Shown: in pieces, positions 1-5,773 of the stretch | Layout of the letters: every line of letters begins with the position of its first letter | Position numbering within the stretch: the stretch's first letter is position 1 | From: Acidobacteriota bacterium | GTDB lineage: Bacteria > Acidobacteriota > Terriglobia > UBA7540 | NCBI GenBank assembly: GCA_021827245.1 | Contig: JAKAWN010000320.1 | Span: 1 to 7,989 of the forward strand | Length of the DNA: 7,989 nt | Direction of reading: 5' to 3' | Made by a program: the position numbers and the translations under genes | The notes under the pieces: model-generated | Told to the model about the DNA's origin: nothing | What the model saw: only the letters and a program-made list of their open reading frames with translations | Database searches by the model: none

Positions 1-226
1 CGCACAGAATGAGCAAGTCAAAATCCCTATGGGCAAGTTCAGATGTCGCTCGCGCCACCTCGTTTCCATGGGGATCGTCACAGACCGGGGCGGTTACAAA
101 TAGCTCCAGGCCTTTTTCCTCGAGCATTCTCGCCGCCGCAGCGCAGCGGTTGACGATGAGTTCTGTGGGAGTGTTAACTTCTCCGAAGCCGACAAATCCA
201 GCTTTGGCTTTTCTCTCTGCTGTCAT
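1..226 (-). CDS. L-fucose/L-arabinose isomerase-family protein, N-terminal part (cut by window edge)
   Basis: Reading leftwards from the ATG at 224-226 gives 75 codons with no stop before the edge. The start, MTAERKAKAGFVGFGEVNTP, followed by an alternating hydrophobic pattern, a segment ending APVCDDPHGNEVAR and then DFDLLILC, is the typical Rossmann-like N-terminal domain of the FucI/AraA-like sugar isomerases, which interconvert aldoses and ketoses in the cytoplasm. The catalytic and metal-binding residues lie in later domains outside the window, so substrate cannot be judged. GAGGA sits about seven bases before the ATG, a good ribosome binding site that supports this start. The gene follows the sugar kinase after only 37 bases and is surely in the same operon. 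Isomerase followed by ketose kinase would be a natural two-step route. Family assignment is from remembered sequence pattern only. Confidence 0.82.
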   Translation of the reverse strand, partial: MTAERKAKAGFVGFGEVNTPTELIVNRCAAAARMLEEKGLELFVTAPVCDDPHGNEVARATSELAHRDFDLLILC

Positions 227-263
227 GGAGCATTCCTCGATGAGAATCCGATATGCGAGTTAT

Positions 264-1727
264 TCATACGGAGAAGGCCCGCTGATTCAAGGCTCGATAG
301 GTCTTAAATCCAGCCTCATAGATTTCCTTGTTGCGAATATTCGGGTGGAACGTTGCCGAGGGATGAACCATGGCGTTTACCGCTGCCCGGATATTTGGGA
401 AAAGCCCCCTTCCCGTCGCGGCGAGCACAGCCGCACCCAGGCAGGTCGCTTCTTCACAGTGTATCGTTCTTATTTCGCGCTGCAGCACGTCGGCTTTGAT
501 CTGCAGCCAAAGCTTGCTGCGAGCACCTCCGCCGAGAGAAGTCATCTCTTGGCAAGCGACGCCAGATCGCAGCAATAGTTCGATATTATCGCGAAGCGCG
601 AAGGAGACACCCTCAAGAATGGCTCTGATAAAATGCGCTTTTCGGTGTGCCGTCGAGATTCCCCAAAACACGCACTGTGCTCTAGGATTGACTTCGGGTG
701 AATTCATCCCGCTGAAATGGGGCAACATAATAAGCCCGTCGCAGCCCGGAGAGACTGTCGCTGCCCGAGCATCTAATGCAGAGTAGTCTATCCCCTCACC
801 AAATTCGTCTCGGAACCAGCGCAAGATCATTCCTGCCGTCGGAATCCATGGCATCAGAAGGAACAGACCGGGCACTCCATGTCGGTAGATCGGAATACGC
901 ATCTCGGGGTCATAGACAGGACGCGCGACCGTCGCGCAGACTGCAAGCGCGCCACCGGTTGTCTCTGTTACCAGCCCCGGTGCAATATTCCCGGCGCCAA
1001 CCGCGGCGGCCACCTGGTCGATGGGGGCAACCGTGACTGCAGTCTCATGGCTCAGGCCGGTCTCTGCGACAACGCTTCCTGCAGACGCTCCAGAATTCAG
1101 CAGTATCGGGAGCTGGCAAGGGGAAACACGGAGGAAGTCGAGCATTCTTTCCCACCAGCATCCGTTACGCAAATCATAATAAAGTGTCGATGGGTTCAAA
1201 GCGTGATCGGTGGCGAAGGTCCCGCTCAGGCGGTAGATCAGGTAGTCTTCCAGCATGAGAAACTTGCCGGTAGACCTGAATACTTCTGGCTCGTGCTCCC
1301 GCAGCCAAACCATTTTGGCTGCAGGCCAAGCCGGAACGATCTCTTGCTGTCCGGTCATCCGATATACTAGGTCGCGCCCGAACTCCTTTCTGATTGCTTC
1401 AGCCTCAGCTTTGGCCCGGTTGTCCAGCCACACGATTGCCTTGCGAAGCGGTCTACCTTGCTTGTCCAGAACGATCAGGGTCTCTCCCTGGCCGGTTACA
1501 CCCAGGGCGATAATAGCCGCCGGATCTACGGCTGTTTTCTGTAGAATATTTGCGATTACAGTCTTCGCAGCAGACCAGTAAACCTCTGGATCAAGCTCAA
1601 CGATGTCCGGCTCCGGGTTCTCCAACTGATACTCATGAGCGCAAACGCCCAACACCCTTCCGGAGAGTTCGAACAGCGCCCCTTTCAACGAAGTGGTGCC
1701 CGCATCCAATGCCAGAATCAAGCTCAT
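264..1727 (-). CDS. FGGY-family carbohydrate kinase (xylulokinase-like)
   Basis: The 487-residue protein has the normal full length of the family, which phosphorylates sugars or polyols with ATP in the cytoplasm. Visible signatures are the N-terminal phosphate-binding LALDAGTTSLKG (residues 5-16), GVTGQGE (76-82), WLDNRA (100-105), a candidate catalytic Asp at 237 in APIDQVAAAVGAGN, the LPHFSGMNSPEVNP block (335-348) and the second ATP-site motif SLGGGARSKLWLQIKADVLQ (397-416), followed by EEATCLGAA (425-433). All these are intact, so the enzyme should be active. The pattern is closest to xylulokinase and related ketose kinases, but FGGY substrate specificity cannot be read from sequence. The ATG lies only seven bases after the stop of the degraded upstream gene, and no strong Shine-Dalgarno is seen, so translational coupling was probably the original arrangement. 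Decay of the upstream gene may therefore affect its expression. Confidence 0.93.
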   Translation of the reverse strand: MSLILALDAGTTSLKGALFELSGRVLGVCAHEYQLENPEPDIVELDPEVYWSAAKTVIANILQKTAVDPAAIIALGVTGQGETLIVLDKQGRPLRKAIVWLDNRAKAEAEAIRKEFGRDLVYRMTGQQEIVPAWPAAKMVWLREHEPEVFRSTGKFLMLEDYLIYRLSGTFATDHALNPSTLYYDLRNGCWWERMLDFLRVSPCQLPILLNSGASAGSVVAETGLSHETAVTVAPIDQVAAAVGAGNIAPGLVTETTGGALAVCATVARPVYDPEMRIPIYRHGVPGLFLLMPWIPTAGMILRWFRDEFGEGIDYSALDARAATVSPGCDGLIMLPHFSGMNSPEVNPRAQCVFWGISTAHRKAHFIRAILEGVSFALRDNIELLLRSGVACQEMTSLGGGARSKLWLQIKADVLQREIRTIHCEEATCLGAAVLAATGRGLFPNIRAAVNAMVHPSATFHPNIRNKEIYEAGFKTYRALNQRAFSV

Positions 1728-1734
1728 CTCGCAA

Positions 1735-2424
1735 TTAATTCCAGAGTTCCTTGATCGCTTTCACTCTTGTGCCGACCAGCCCTTTGCTGCCGTCGGATCC
1801 GACATGGCCGTTGATGATCAAGGCCTCGTAGCCGCCAAACAGCTCGGCCCGGGCTGTTCGCGTGTACCCAACATAACCGAAGAGAAGTTGGACGAGGAAG
1901 ATTTGTTCTGCAATACTCCTGCCTTTAACCTGGAGCCCGAACGCCTGAACGATATTAGAAGGATAACTCCGTGCTGTCCCATGATACGTCGAACAGATCC
2001 AATTTGATGCATGGATTGGGTTCGGGAATTCATTCGTGGTGCTGCGAAAAAGCCAGTAAAATCGGGGTTTTTTCGCAAATCGTGACGCTCAGGATTTGCG
2101 GGAATTTGTACAAGCTCAGGTCCCACTGCAGTTGCTTTTTGAGGATGGCGACCAGAACATAGACGCTGACGGCCACCCAGACTTGGGTCTTCACGGCGTT
2201 CTCCGAAGTGCCGTAGCTTCTCCCGAAACGAGAAGTGGAATCCAACGAATTCTAACGTGACGACAACGGCCCGTTGATCGTGCGTCGTTTCGAGCGCCAG
2301 GGCTGCTGCCGCAAGCCATGAGTGAACGCCATTGGGGACGTGCCGACAATACTGCCCGGTAAAATTCATCCTTATTGTCAAGGGTAGTATCGATCCAAGT
2401 TTATCCAATCAAGAATCGCCCCAT
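1735..2424 (-). pseudogene. Neutral/alkaline ceramidase-like hydrolase, disrupted by stop, frameshift and IS remnant
   Basis: Three pieces can be joined. The start is the ATG at 2424 preceded by AGGAG, coding MGRFLIG then a TAA (2401-2403) and TWIDTT. After a frameshift near 2385 the next frame continues PLTIRMNFTGQYCRHVPNGV and then a segment ending VVVTLEFVGF, which matches the usual ceramidase N-terminus (IGxxxxDITPP...GY..R...GVHDPL.ARALVLD...V.LDLVG). The C-terminal end, in the original frame from about 1960 to the stop at 1735, has FGLQVKGRS, FGYVGYTRTA and ELFGGYEA and ends in VKAIKELWN. This matches the family pattern NGYVGYxPTxxAxxxGGYE. Between them is an IS4-type transposase remnant, and roughly 300 residues of the usual 430-480 are missing, including the catalytic region. 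Family members hydrolyse N-acyl sphingosine or act on unknown substrates, often within sugar-utilisation operons. The product is certainly non-functional if the pieces are correctly joined; the family name is from memory of conserved motifs. Confidence 0.72.
1965..2218 (-). mobile_element. IS4-family transposase remnant (C-terminal end only)
   Basis: In the minus frame read from about 2218, the translation runs YGTSENAVKTQVWVAVSVYV, then LVAILKKQL, LYKFPQILSVTICEKTPIL and LAFSQHHE before a TGA. After that stop the same frame continues IPEPNPCIKLDLFD. GTSENAVKTQ(I/V)W(I/V)AVSVYVLVAI and the LYxxLQILSVTLFEKTPILQA...NQLNLFD tail are characteristic of the C-terminus of a common group of IS4-type DDE transposases. 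Only about 75 of some 370 residues remain. The N-terminal and catalytic DDE regions are absent and an internal stop has appeared. A terminal inverted repeat may survive as GGGACAGCACGG (minus strand, about 1968-1980), but its partner end has been lost. The boundaries are estimates from where homology fades. The fragment lies inside the ceramidase-like pseudogene and explains part of its disruption. Confidence 0.72.
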
Positions 2425-2430
2425 TTGCTG

Positions 2431-2435
2431 CTCCT
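2431..2435 (-). promoter_or_regulatory. Ribosome binding site of the degraded ceramidase-like gene
   Basis: AGGAG on the minus strand, seven bases before the ATG at 2424, is the best Shine-Dalgarno in the left operon. It fixes the ancestral start of the ceramidase-like gene, which otherwise shows only a seven-codon reading frame before a TAA. Ribosomes should still load here but will stop almost at once. Confidence 0.6.
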
Positions 2436-2466
2436 CTCGACTTCGCAAAGGTGCACCTATTGCCAT

Positions 2467-2483
2467 CCTCCGCAATGTGGAGG
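2467..2483 (-). repeat. Small inverted repeat between aminotransferase gene and pseudogene
   Basis: CCTCC (2467-2471) and GGAGG (2479-2483) can pair around a seven-base loop in the 74-base spacer between the aminotransferase stop and the next start. There is no following T-run, so it is not a convincing terminator. It may be a minor mRNA hairpin or chance. Confidence 0.25.
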
Positions 2484-2498
2484 CTATTGGTCTCGAAT

Positions 2499-3866
2499 CT
2501 AGTATCCATATTCTTTTTCTACTTCGGCGATAGATTCCTCGATGATATCCATCCCTTTCGCGGCAACATCAACCTCCATGACAATGGGCGGGGACATTCT
2601 CAAGATGTGCCCGGCGGGGACCCACGCTAAGCCCTTTTGGAATGCGCGTTGATAAACTCGCTGTCCCGCCTCGATGAAAGGTTCCTTCGTAACACGATCT
2701 TTCACCAGTTCAATCCCAAGAAGGCAGCCCATGCCGCGGACATCACCAATGATCGGATGAGCTGACTTCATGGCAGCCATGCGCGTGTTGAAATATTCAC
2801 CGAGAACCAGCGCATGTTCCAAAAGACCTTCCTCCTCGATCGCTTCAATACTGGCCAGAGCTGCTGCGCATGCCATTGGATTTCCCCCGTAGCTAGTCGA
2901 GGCAGAAATCTTGCCGATGCTGTCTTTGTACTTTTCAGCGACAAGTACTGCCGTAACCGGAAAACCATTTCCCAAACCCTTGCCGAGCGTGGCAACGTCT
3001 GGACGGGTGTCCCAGTGTTCAAGACAAAAGTATTTGCCCGTGCGACCCATTCCAGTTAGAACTTCGTCGGCGACTAGTAGCACGCCTCGTTGATCGCACA
3101 AGTGACGCAGTTTTGGGAAGAAGTCACCGGGCGGCACGATGGAACCAGACCATCCCTGGATGGGTTCTAAGACAAAAGCGGCCACATTGCCTGTCGTTGC
3201 TTTGTTCATGAAATCGTCAAAAAATTGTATATACGCATCAGTATCAATGGATCCGCCATTTTTAGTGAAAAGAGGGCGGTAAGGGTCGGGCCGAGGAACC
3301 AAGTAAAATCCCTGACTGCGCCCCTCTCCATTGGTTCGGTTCATTTTCCCGCAGCTGACCGCATGCCCAGTTTTGCCGTGGAAATCCATATAACATGAGA
3401 TGAATTCAGATTTGCCGGTAGCTGCGCGGCAAACTCGCAACGCCGCTTCGACGGCTGTCGCACCGCTGTCATAAAGCTGCATTCCCGTCAAGTCCCAAGG
3501 CTGAATCGCAGCAAGCTTTTCCAGCAGGGCCACCTTTATTGGCGTATTGAAGTCGTGGCAGTTCATTAGGTTTTTCGCGTGAAAGGCTATAGCTTCGCTA
3601 ACCTTCGGGTGACAGTGTCCCAACGTGGTCACAAATATTCCACTTGAAAAATCAATGTAAGTATTTCCATCAACATCGGTTAGGGTAACGCCGCGACCCC
3701 TCTCAAAAGCAACCGGGCACAGCCTTACTTGACTTGAGTAGCCAACCATGTGGTGCATCCCGCGGCTGTTCAAAACCTCTGATCGCGGTCCAGGGATTTT
3801 GTCGGTGACGATTTTGGGGACGGTTGCGGAATCAACTGAAGCCGATCTTTGGTTTAGAGTCGACAT
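2499..3866 (-). CDS. Class III pyridoxal-phosphate aminotransferase (4-aminobutyrate aminotransferase-like)
   Basis: The 455-residue protein is full length for the class III (subgroup II) aminotransferases, which move an amino group from an omega-amino acid, amine or similar donor to a keto acid, using PLP in the cytoplasm. Visible family landmarks are DVDGNTYIDFSSGI (64-77), the PLP phosphate-binding SGATAVEAA (134-142), DFHGKTGHA with the ring-stacking aromatic (161-169), EPIQGWSG (234-241), the pyridine-nitrogen Asp267 in VADEVLTGMGRTG and the Schiff-base Lys296 in TLGKGLGNGFP. STSYGGNP (323-330) and the C-terminal LRMSPP (422-427) are also there. Everything needed for catalysis is present. 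The exact substrate is not determinable; the best comparison is with GABA aminotransferase and related enzymes of carbohydrate-amine operons. It is the first gene of the leftward operon. No clear Shine-Dalgarno precedes the ATG; instead a GC hairpin lies just upstream, and another gene occupies the place where its promoter would be. Confidence 0.93.
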   Translation of the reverse strand: MSTLNQRSASVDSATVPKIVTDKIPGPRSEVLNSRGMHHMVGYSSQVRLCPVAFERGRGVTLTDVDGNTYIDFSSGIFVTTLGHCHPKVSEAIAFHAKNLMNCHDFNTPIKVALLEKLAAIQPWDLTGMQLYDSGATAVEAALRVCRAATGKSEFISCYMDFHGKTGHAVSCGKMNRTNGEGRSQGFYLVPRPDPYRPLFTKNGGSIDTDAYIQFFDDFMNKATTGNVAAFVLEPIQGWSGSIVPPGDFFPKLRHLCDQRGVLLVADEVLTGMGRTGKYFCLEHWDTRPDVATLGKGLGNGFPVTAVLVAEKYKDSIGKISASTSYGGNPMACAAALASIEAIEEEGLLEHALVLGEYFNTRMAAMKSAHPIIGDVRGMGCLLGIELVKDRVTKEPFIEAGQRVYQRAFQKGLAWVPAGHILRMSPPIVMEVDVAAKGMDIIEESIAEVEKEYGY

Positions 3867-3872
3867 AATGTA

Positions 3873-3885
3873 GGCGCTTAGCGCC
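3873..3885 (-). repeat. Perfect short palindrome just upstream of the aminotransferase start
   Basis: GGCGCT-T-AGCGCC is a 13-base perfect dyad whose near edge is six bases before the aminotransferase ATG (as RNA, five GC-type pairs around a three-base loop). It occupies the position where a ribosome binding site should be. It could be an mRNA hairpin controlling translation, a dyad operator, or an end structure of the neighbouring putative mobile gene. With 13 bases it could also be chance. Confidence 0.4.
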
Positions 3886-3914
3886 GAACATGTAGAAAAA
3901 AATTGTCGATGTTC

Positions 3915-5567
3915 TCAGGCAGCGATTCTGAGTTCCATCAATAGGTCTCGCATATCGGTACGCAGAGTTTGGTAATGCCGGTCGAGCGTCGCGCAGCCCT
4001 TGGGTTTGGGCCCTCTTGGAAGTTGGCAGGCTGCGGCGAGGAGTGGTTTGATGACCTTGTCGCGCAGGACCACCAAAGCGCTCATGGCCCGCAGGCCCTG
4101 GGGCACCGCCTCGTAGCGGCGGGTGGATTCAATCTTGTGAACCAGGTGCTTGACGCGAAATTTCTTCAGGTCATAGGCGGCATGACGAGAGCTATATTCG
4201 TCCTCCGTTTGGCCACTCTGGGCGCGAACCTGGGAAGCCAAGTTCGAGGCGGTGAAGCCGCGCGGGGAACCGGACAGAGCCCGGAGCGCCTCCGTCACCC
4301 GGCGCCTGCGAAGCGGGTGGAAGTTGATTCCTCCCACCCGCGTTTCGCCCATCCGGGAGGGCAGGGGCAGTTGCTCCAGGGTGTCGTCGGCGATAAAACA
4401 GACATCCAGGCCCTGGCGAGCGTTGAGGAAGCGCTCCACCATGCCCCGCAGGAGAGCCACGAGGGTCGGGAAATGGGGCCGGGATCGGTTGCCGGGCAAC
4501 GCCCGGGTGTTTTGCACGATGGCTTCGATGCGCAGGACCCGTTCGCCTTGGGTATAGATCTTCAAGGTGAGCTTGCTGAAATGGACTTTGAACACCGTGA
4601 GATCATACGTAGGTTTCTCGACCCGAACTCCCCAGCGCGTTGGTTGCTTCTTTCTTTTCCGGCAGCCGGGACGCTTCTTACCGCCCAACAAGGTCTTGAC
4701 TTGATCCCGACCGAGGGCGCCTCGATGGCGGTCGATGAGAGCTTGAAACACCTGATCCATCTGCCCGCCCGCCTGAAACAGCAGGTTGCGACTGTACTCG
4801 GTCTGATAAACCGAATACTTATAACGAAAGTTTGTCTTCTCTTGCTCCTCCGAGTTGAGCACGAAACAGAGGCAGGAGGTGTAAATCCAACGCTCGCAGA
4901 CTTGATTCAAGCGCCCTATAGTCCGGGCCTCGGACAAGGTCTCTGCGGCGCCGGCCAAGCCGGCGAGGTTGGAAGCTTGGGTGAAACAGTTATCTTCTTG
5001 GGTCAAGGCCATGGCTTTCTTTCTCGCCCGGCGCGCCACATATTCGTGGCCGTTGAGGAGAATCTGAGCGTTGAAGGGAGGATGGACACACATCTTGATG
5101 GTTACAGGCCCCCACTCCGGATCGAGAATATGGAAGTAAAGATGGTTGACATAAGGCAGAGACTTGGGGCGTGCGATGTCCTGGATCTTGCCGCCCGCGC
5201 TCCGCTCGACCTCCCAGACCGGTGCGGGGGCGCGCCCCATCAGAATCATGAAGACGCCTCGCGCCTTCGGAGGCTGGGTGAGATACTCCCGCGCCAGTTC
5301 GTGCTTCCGGGTTCCCGCCGCGCAGAAGACGACGGGAATGCCTCGGGCTTTGGCGAAAGCGCGAACCCGCCGGCTGAAACGGCCGGCCATGCGCATCAAG
5401 TGAGTGTCATCCAAGGTCCCGTCGCCGCCGTCCAACAACCGCCACCAAGTGCGAAACCCTCCCGCGTTTTGCCCCAGCGGGAAGTAAGCGTTGAGAACGA
5501 TACGGTCCACACAGTCATATTGACCTTCAAGAAGATCGGCGTAATGGTCGCTGAATTGGTCTGCCAT
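3915..5567 (-). CDS. Large protein of unknown function with C-terminal winged-helix; possible mobile gene
   Basis: About 550 residues counting from the ATG at 5567 (the frame allows another ATG at 5591). The later start is preferred because it gives MADQFSDHYADLLEGQYDCV, which resembles the start of a family of unnamed proteins I recall as multi-copy in unrelated environmental bacteria, and because a TATAAT lies nine bases before it. No catalytic family is recognised. Visible parts are an N-terminal region with YDCVDRIVLNAYF and FRTWWRLL; a dense block near 140-182 with VNHLYFHILDPEWG and ILLNGHEYVARR; VCERWIYTSCLCF (about 223-235); YSVYQTEYSRNLLF (251-264); a very basic linker KKRPGCRKRKK (297-307); and a likely winged helix at about 435-485 (GFTASNLASQV, then SSRHAAYDLKKFRVKHLV and a wing STRRYEA). 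The basic linker and winged helix suggest nucleic-acid binding. I see no HUH relaxase, tyrosine-recombinase or obvious DDE signature. Codon and base composition appears more GC-rich than the adjacent aminotransferase, and it sits where that operon's promoter should be, both consistent with insertion. Confidence 0.78.
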   Translation of the reverse strand: MADQFSDHYADLLEGQYDCVDRIVLNAYFPLGQNAGGFRTWWRLLDGGDGTLDDTHLMRMAGRFSRRVRAFAKARGIPVVFCAAGTRKHELAREYLTQPPKARGVFMILMGRAPAPVWEVERSAGGKIQDIARPKSLPYVNHLYFHILDPEWGPVTIKMCVHPPFNAQILLNGHEYVARRARKKAMALTQEDNCFTQASNLAGLAGAAETLSEARTIGRLNQVCERWIYTSCLCFVLNSEEQEKTNFRYKYSVYQTEYSRNLLFQAGGQMDQVFQALIDRHRGALGRDQVKTLLGGKKRPGCRKRKKQPTRWGVRVEKPTYDLTVFKVHFSKLTLKIYTQGERVLRIEAIVQNTRALPGNRSRPHFPTLVALLRGMVERFLNARQGLDVCFIADDTLEQLPLPSRMGETRVGGINFHPLRRRRVTEALRALSGSPRGFTASNLASQVRAQSGQTEDEYSSRHAAYDLKKFRVKHLVHKIESTRRYEAVPQGLRAMSALVVLRDKVIKPLLAAACQLPRGPKPKGCATLDRHYQTLRTDMRDLLMELRIAA

Positions 5568-5576
5568 GGCTGCCGG

Positions 5577-5582
5577 ATTATA
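5577..5582 (-). promoter_or_regulatory. -10 box giving a leaderless or near-leaderless transcript
   Basis: A perfect TATAAT on the minus strand ends nine bases before the ATG at 5567. With normal spacing the transcript would begin within a few bases of that ATG, so there is no room for a Shine-Dalgarno, and none is seen. The expected -35 region contains no good TTGACA, so the promoter is either extended/activated or fortuitous. If real, the upstream ATG at 5591 cannot be the start because it would precede transcription. Confidence 0.45.
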
Positions 5583-5621
5583 CGCCAGCATTCTGTGTTT
5601 CGGCTGCCCTGGCAGGGGCCA

Positions 5622-5649
5622 CTTTTTCTGAGCGAAGTCTCAGAAAAAG
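5622..5649. repeat. Perfect 11-bp inverted repeat (palindrome) upstream of the unknown gene
   Basis: CTTTTTCTGAG (5622-5632) and CTCAGAAAAAG (5639-5649) are perfect reverse complements around the six-base CGAAGT. The T-run precedes and the A-run follows the stem on both strands, the reverse of a rho-independent terminator, so termination is unlikely. It lies about 40 bases upstream of the TATAAT of the unknown gene. Its position suits an operator bound by that gene's own winged-helix protein, or an end-recognition palindrome of a mobile element. Confidence 0.7.
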
Positions 5650-5658
5650 CGTAGTACC

Positions 5659-5749
5659 TTTGAAATTGGATTCTGTTCTTTTGTGGCAGAATATTTTTGA
5701 CCACTATGAGTTGGCCCTGTGTTGATGCACCTTTGAAGGCAATTTCAAA
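5659..5749. repeat. 10-bp inverted repeat pair TTTGAAATTG / CAATTTCAAA
   Basis: TTTGAAATTG (5659-5668) and its exact complement CAATTTCAAA (5740-5749) bracket 71 bases. The same area carries a direct repeat ACCTTTGAA (5656-5664 and 5729-5737), and the second copy can also pair locally with TTCAAA (5744-5749) around a six-base loop. No gene is seen between the arms. Repeated AT-rich half-sites suggest protein binding or remnants of element ends. The function is unknown. Confidence 0.5.
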
Positions 5750-5773
5750 TCGGTCCAACTTCCCTGTTTGGTT

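Noticed and set aside
9..578. 189-codon plus-strand open frame
   Set aside because: It is antisense to the isomerase start and kinase end, and shows no family pattern.
1818..2408. 196-codon minus-strand open frame taken as one gene
   Set aside because: Only its first part (to about 2230) is protein-like, matching the ceramidase-type N-terminus. The rest is out of frame through the IS4 remnant and the ceramidase-type C-terminal piece.
3896..3932. Terminator after the unknown gene (CTCAG...CTGAG stem and seven T on the minus strand)
   Set aside because: The stem is only five pairs with a nine-base loop, and the T-run begins about ten bases after it, too far for a standard terminator. Read-through into the aminotransferase gene is more likely.
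5622..5649. Rho-independent terminator
   Set aside because: The stem is perfect, but the T-run is at the 5' side and the A-run at the 3' side on either strand, so no U-tail follows the hairpin.
3969..5654. 561-codon plus-strand open frame
   Set aside because: It lies exactly antisense to the unknown minus-strand gene. Its translation lacks patterned hydrophobic or catalytic blocks, whereas the minus-strand protein has clear ones. GC-rich codon bias produces such shadows.
5396..5758. 120-codon minus-strand frame extending into the intergenic region
   Set aside because: Most of it overlaps the unknown gene in another frame and its intergenic portion crosses the palindrome and repeats. No protein-like pattern is seen.
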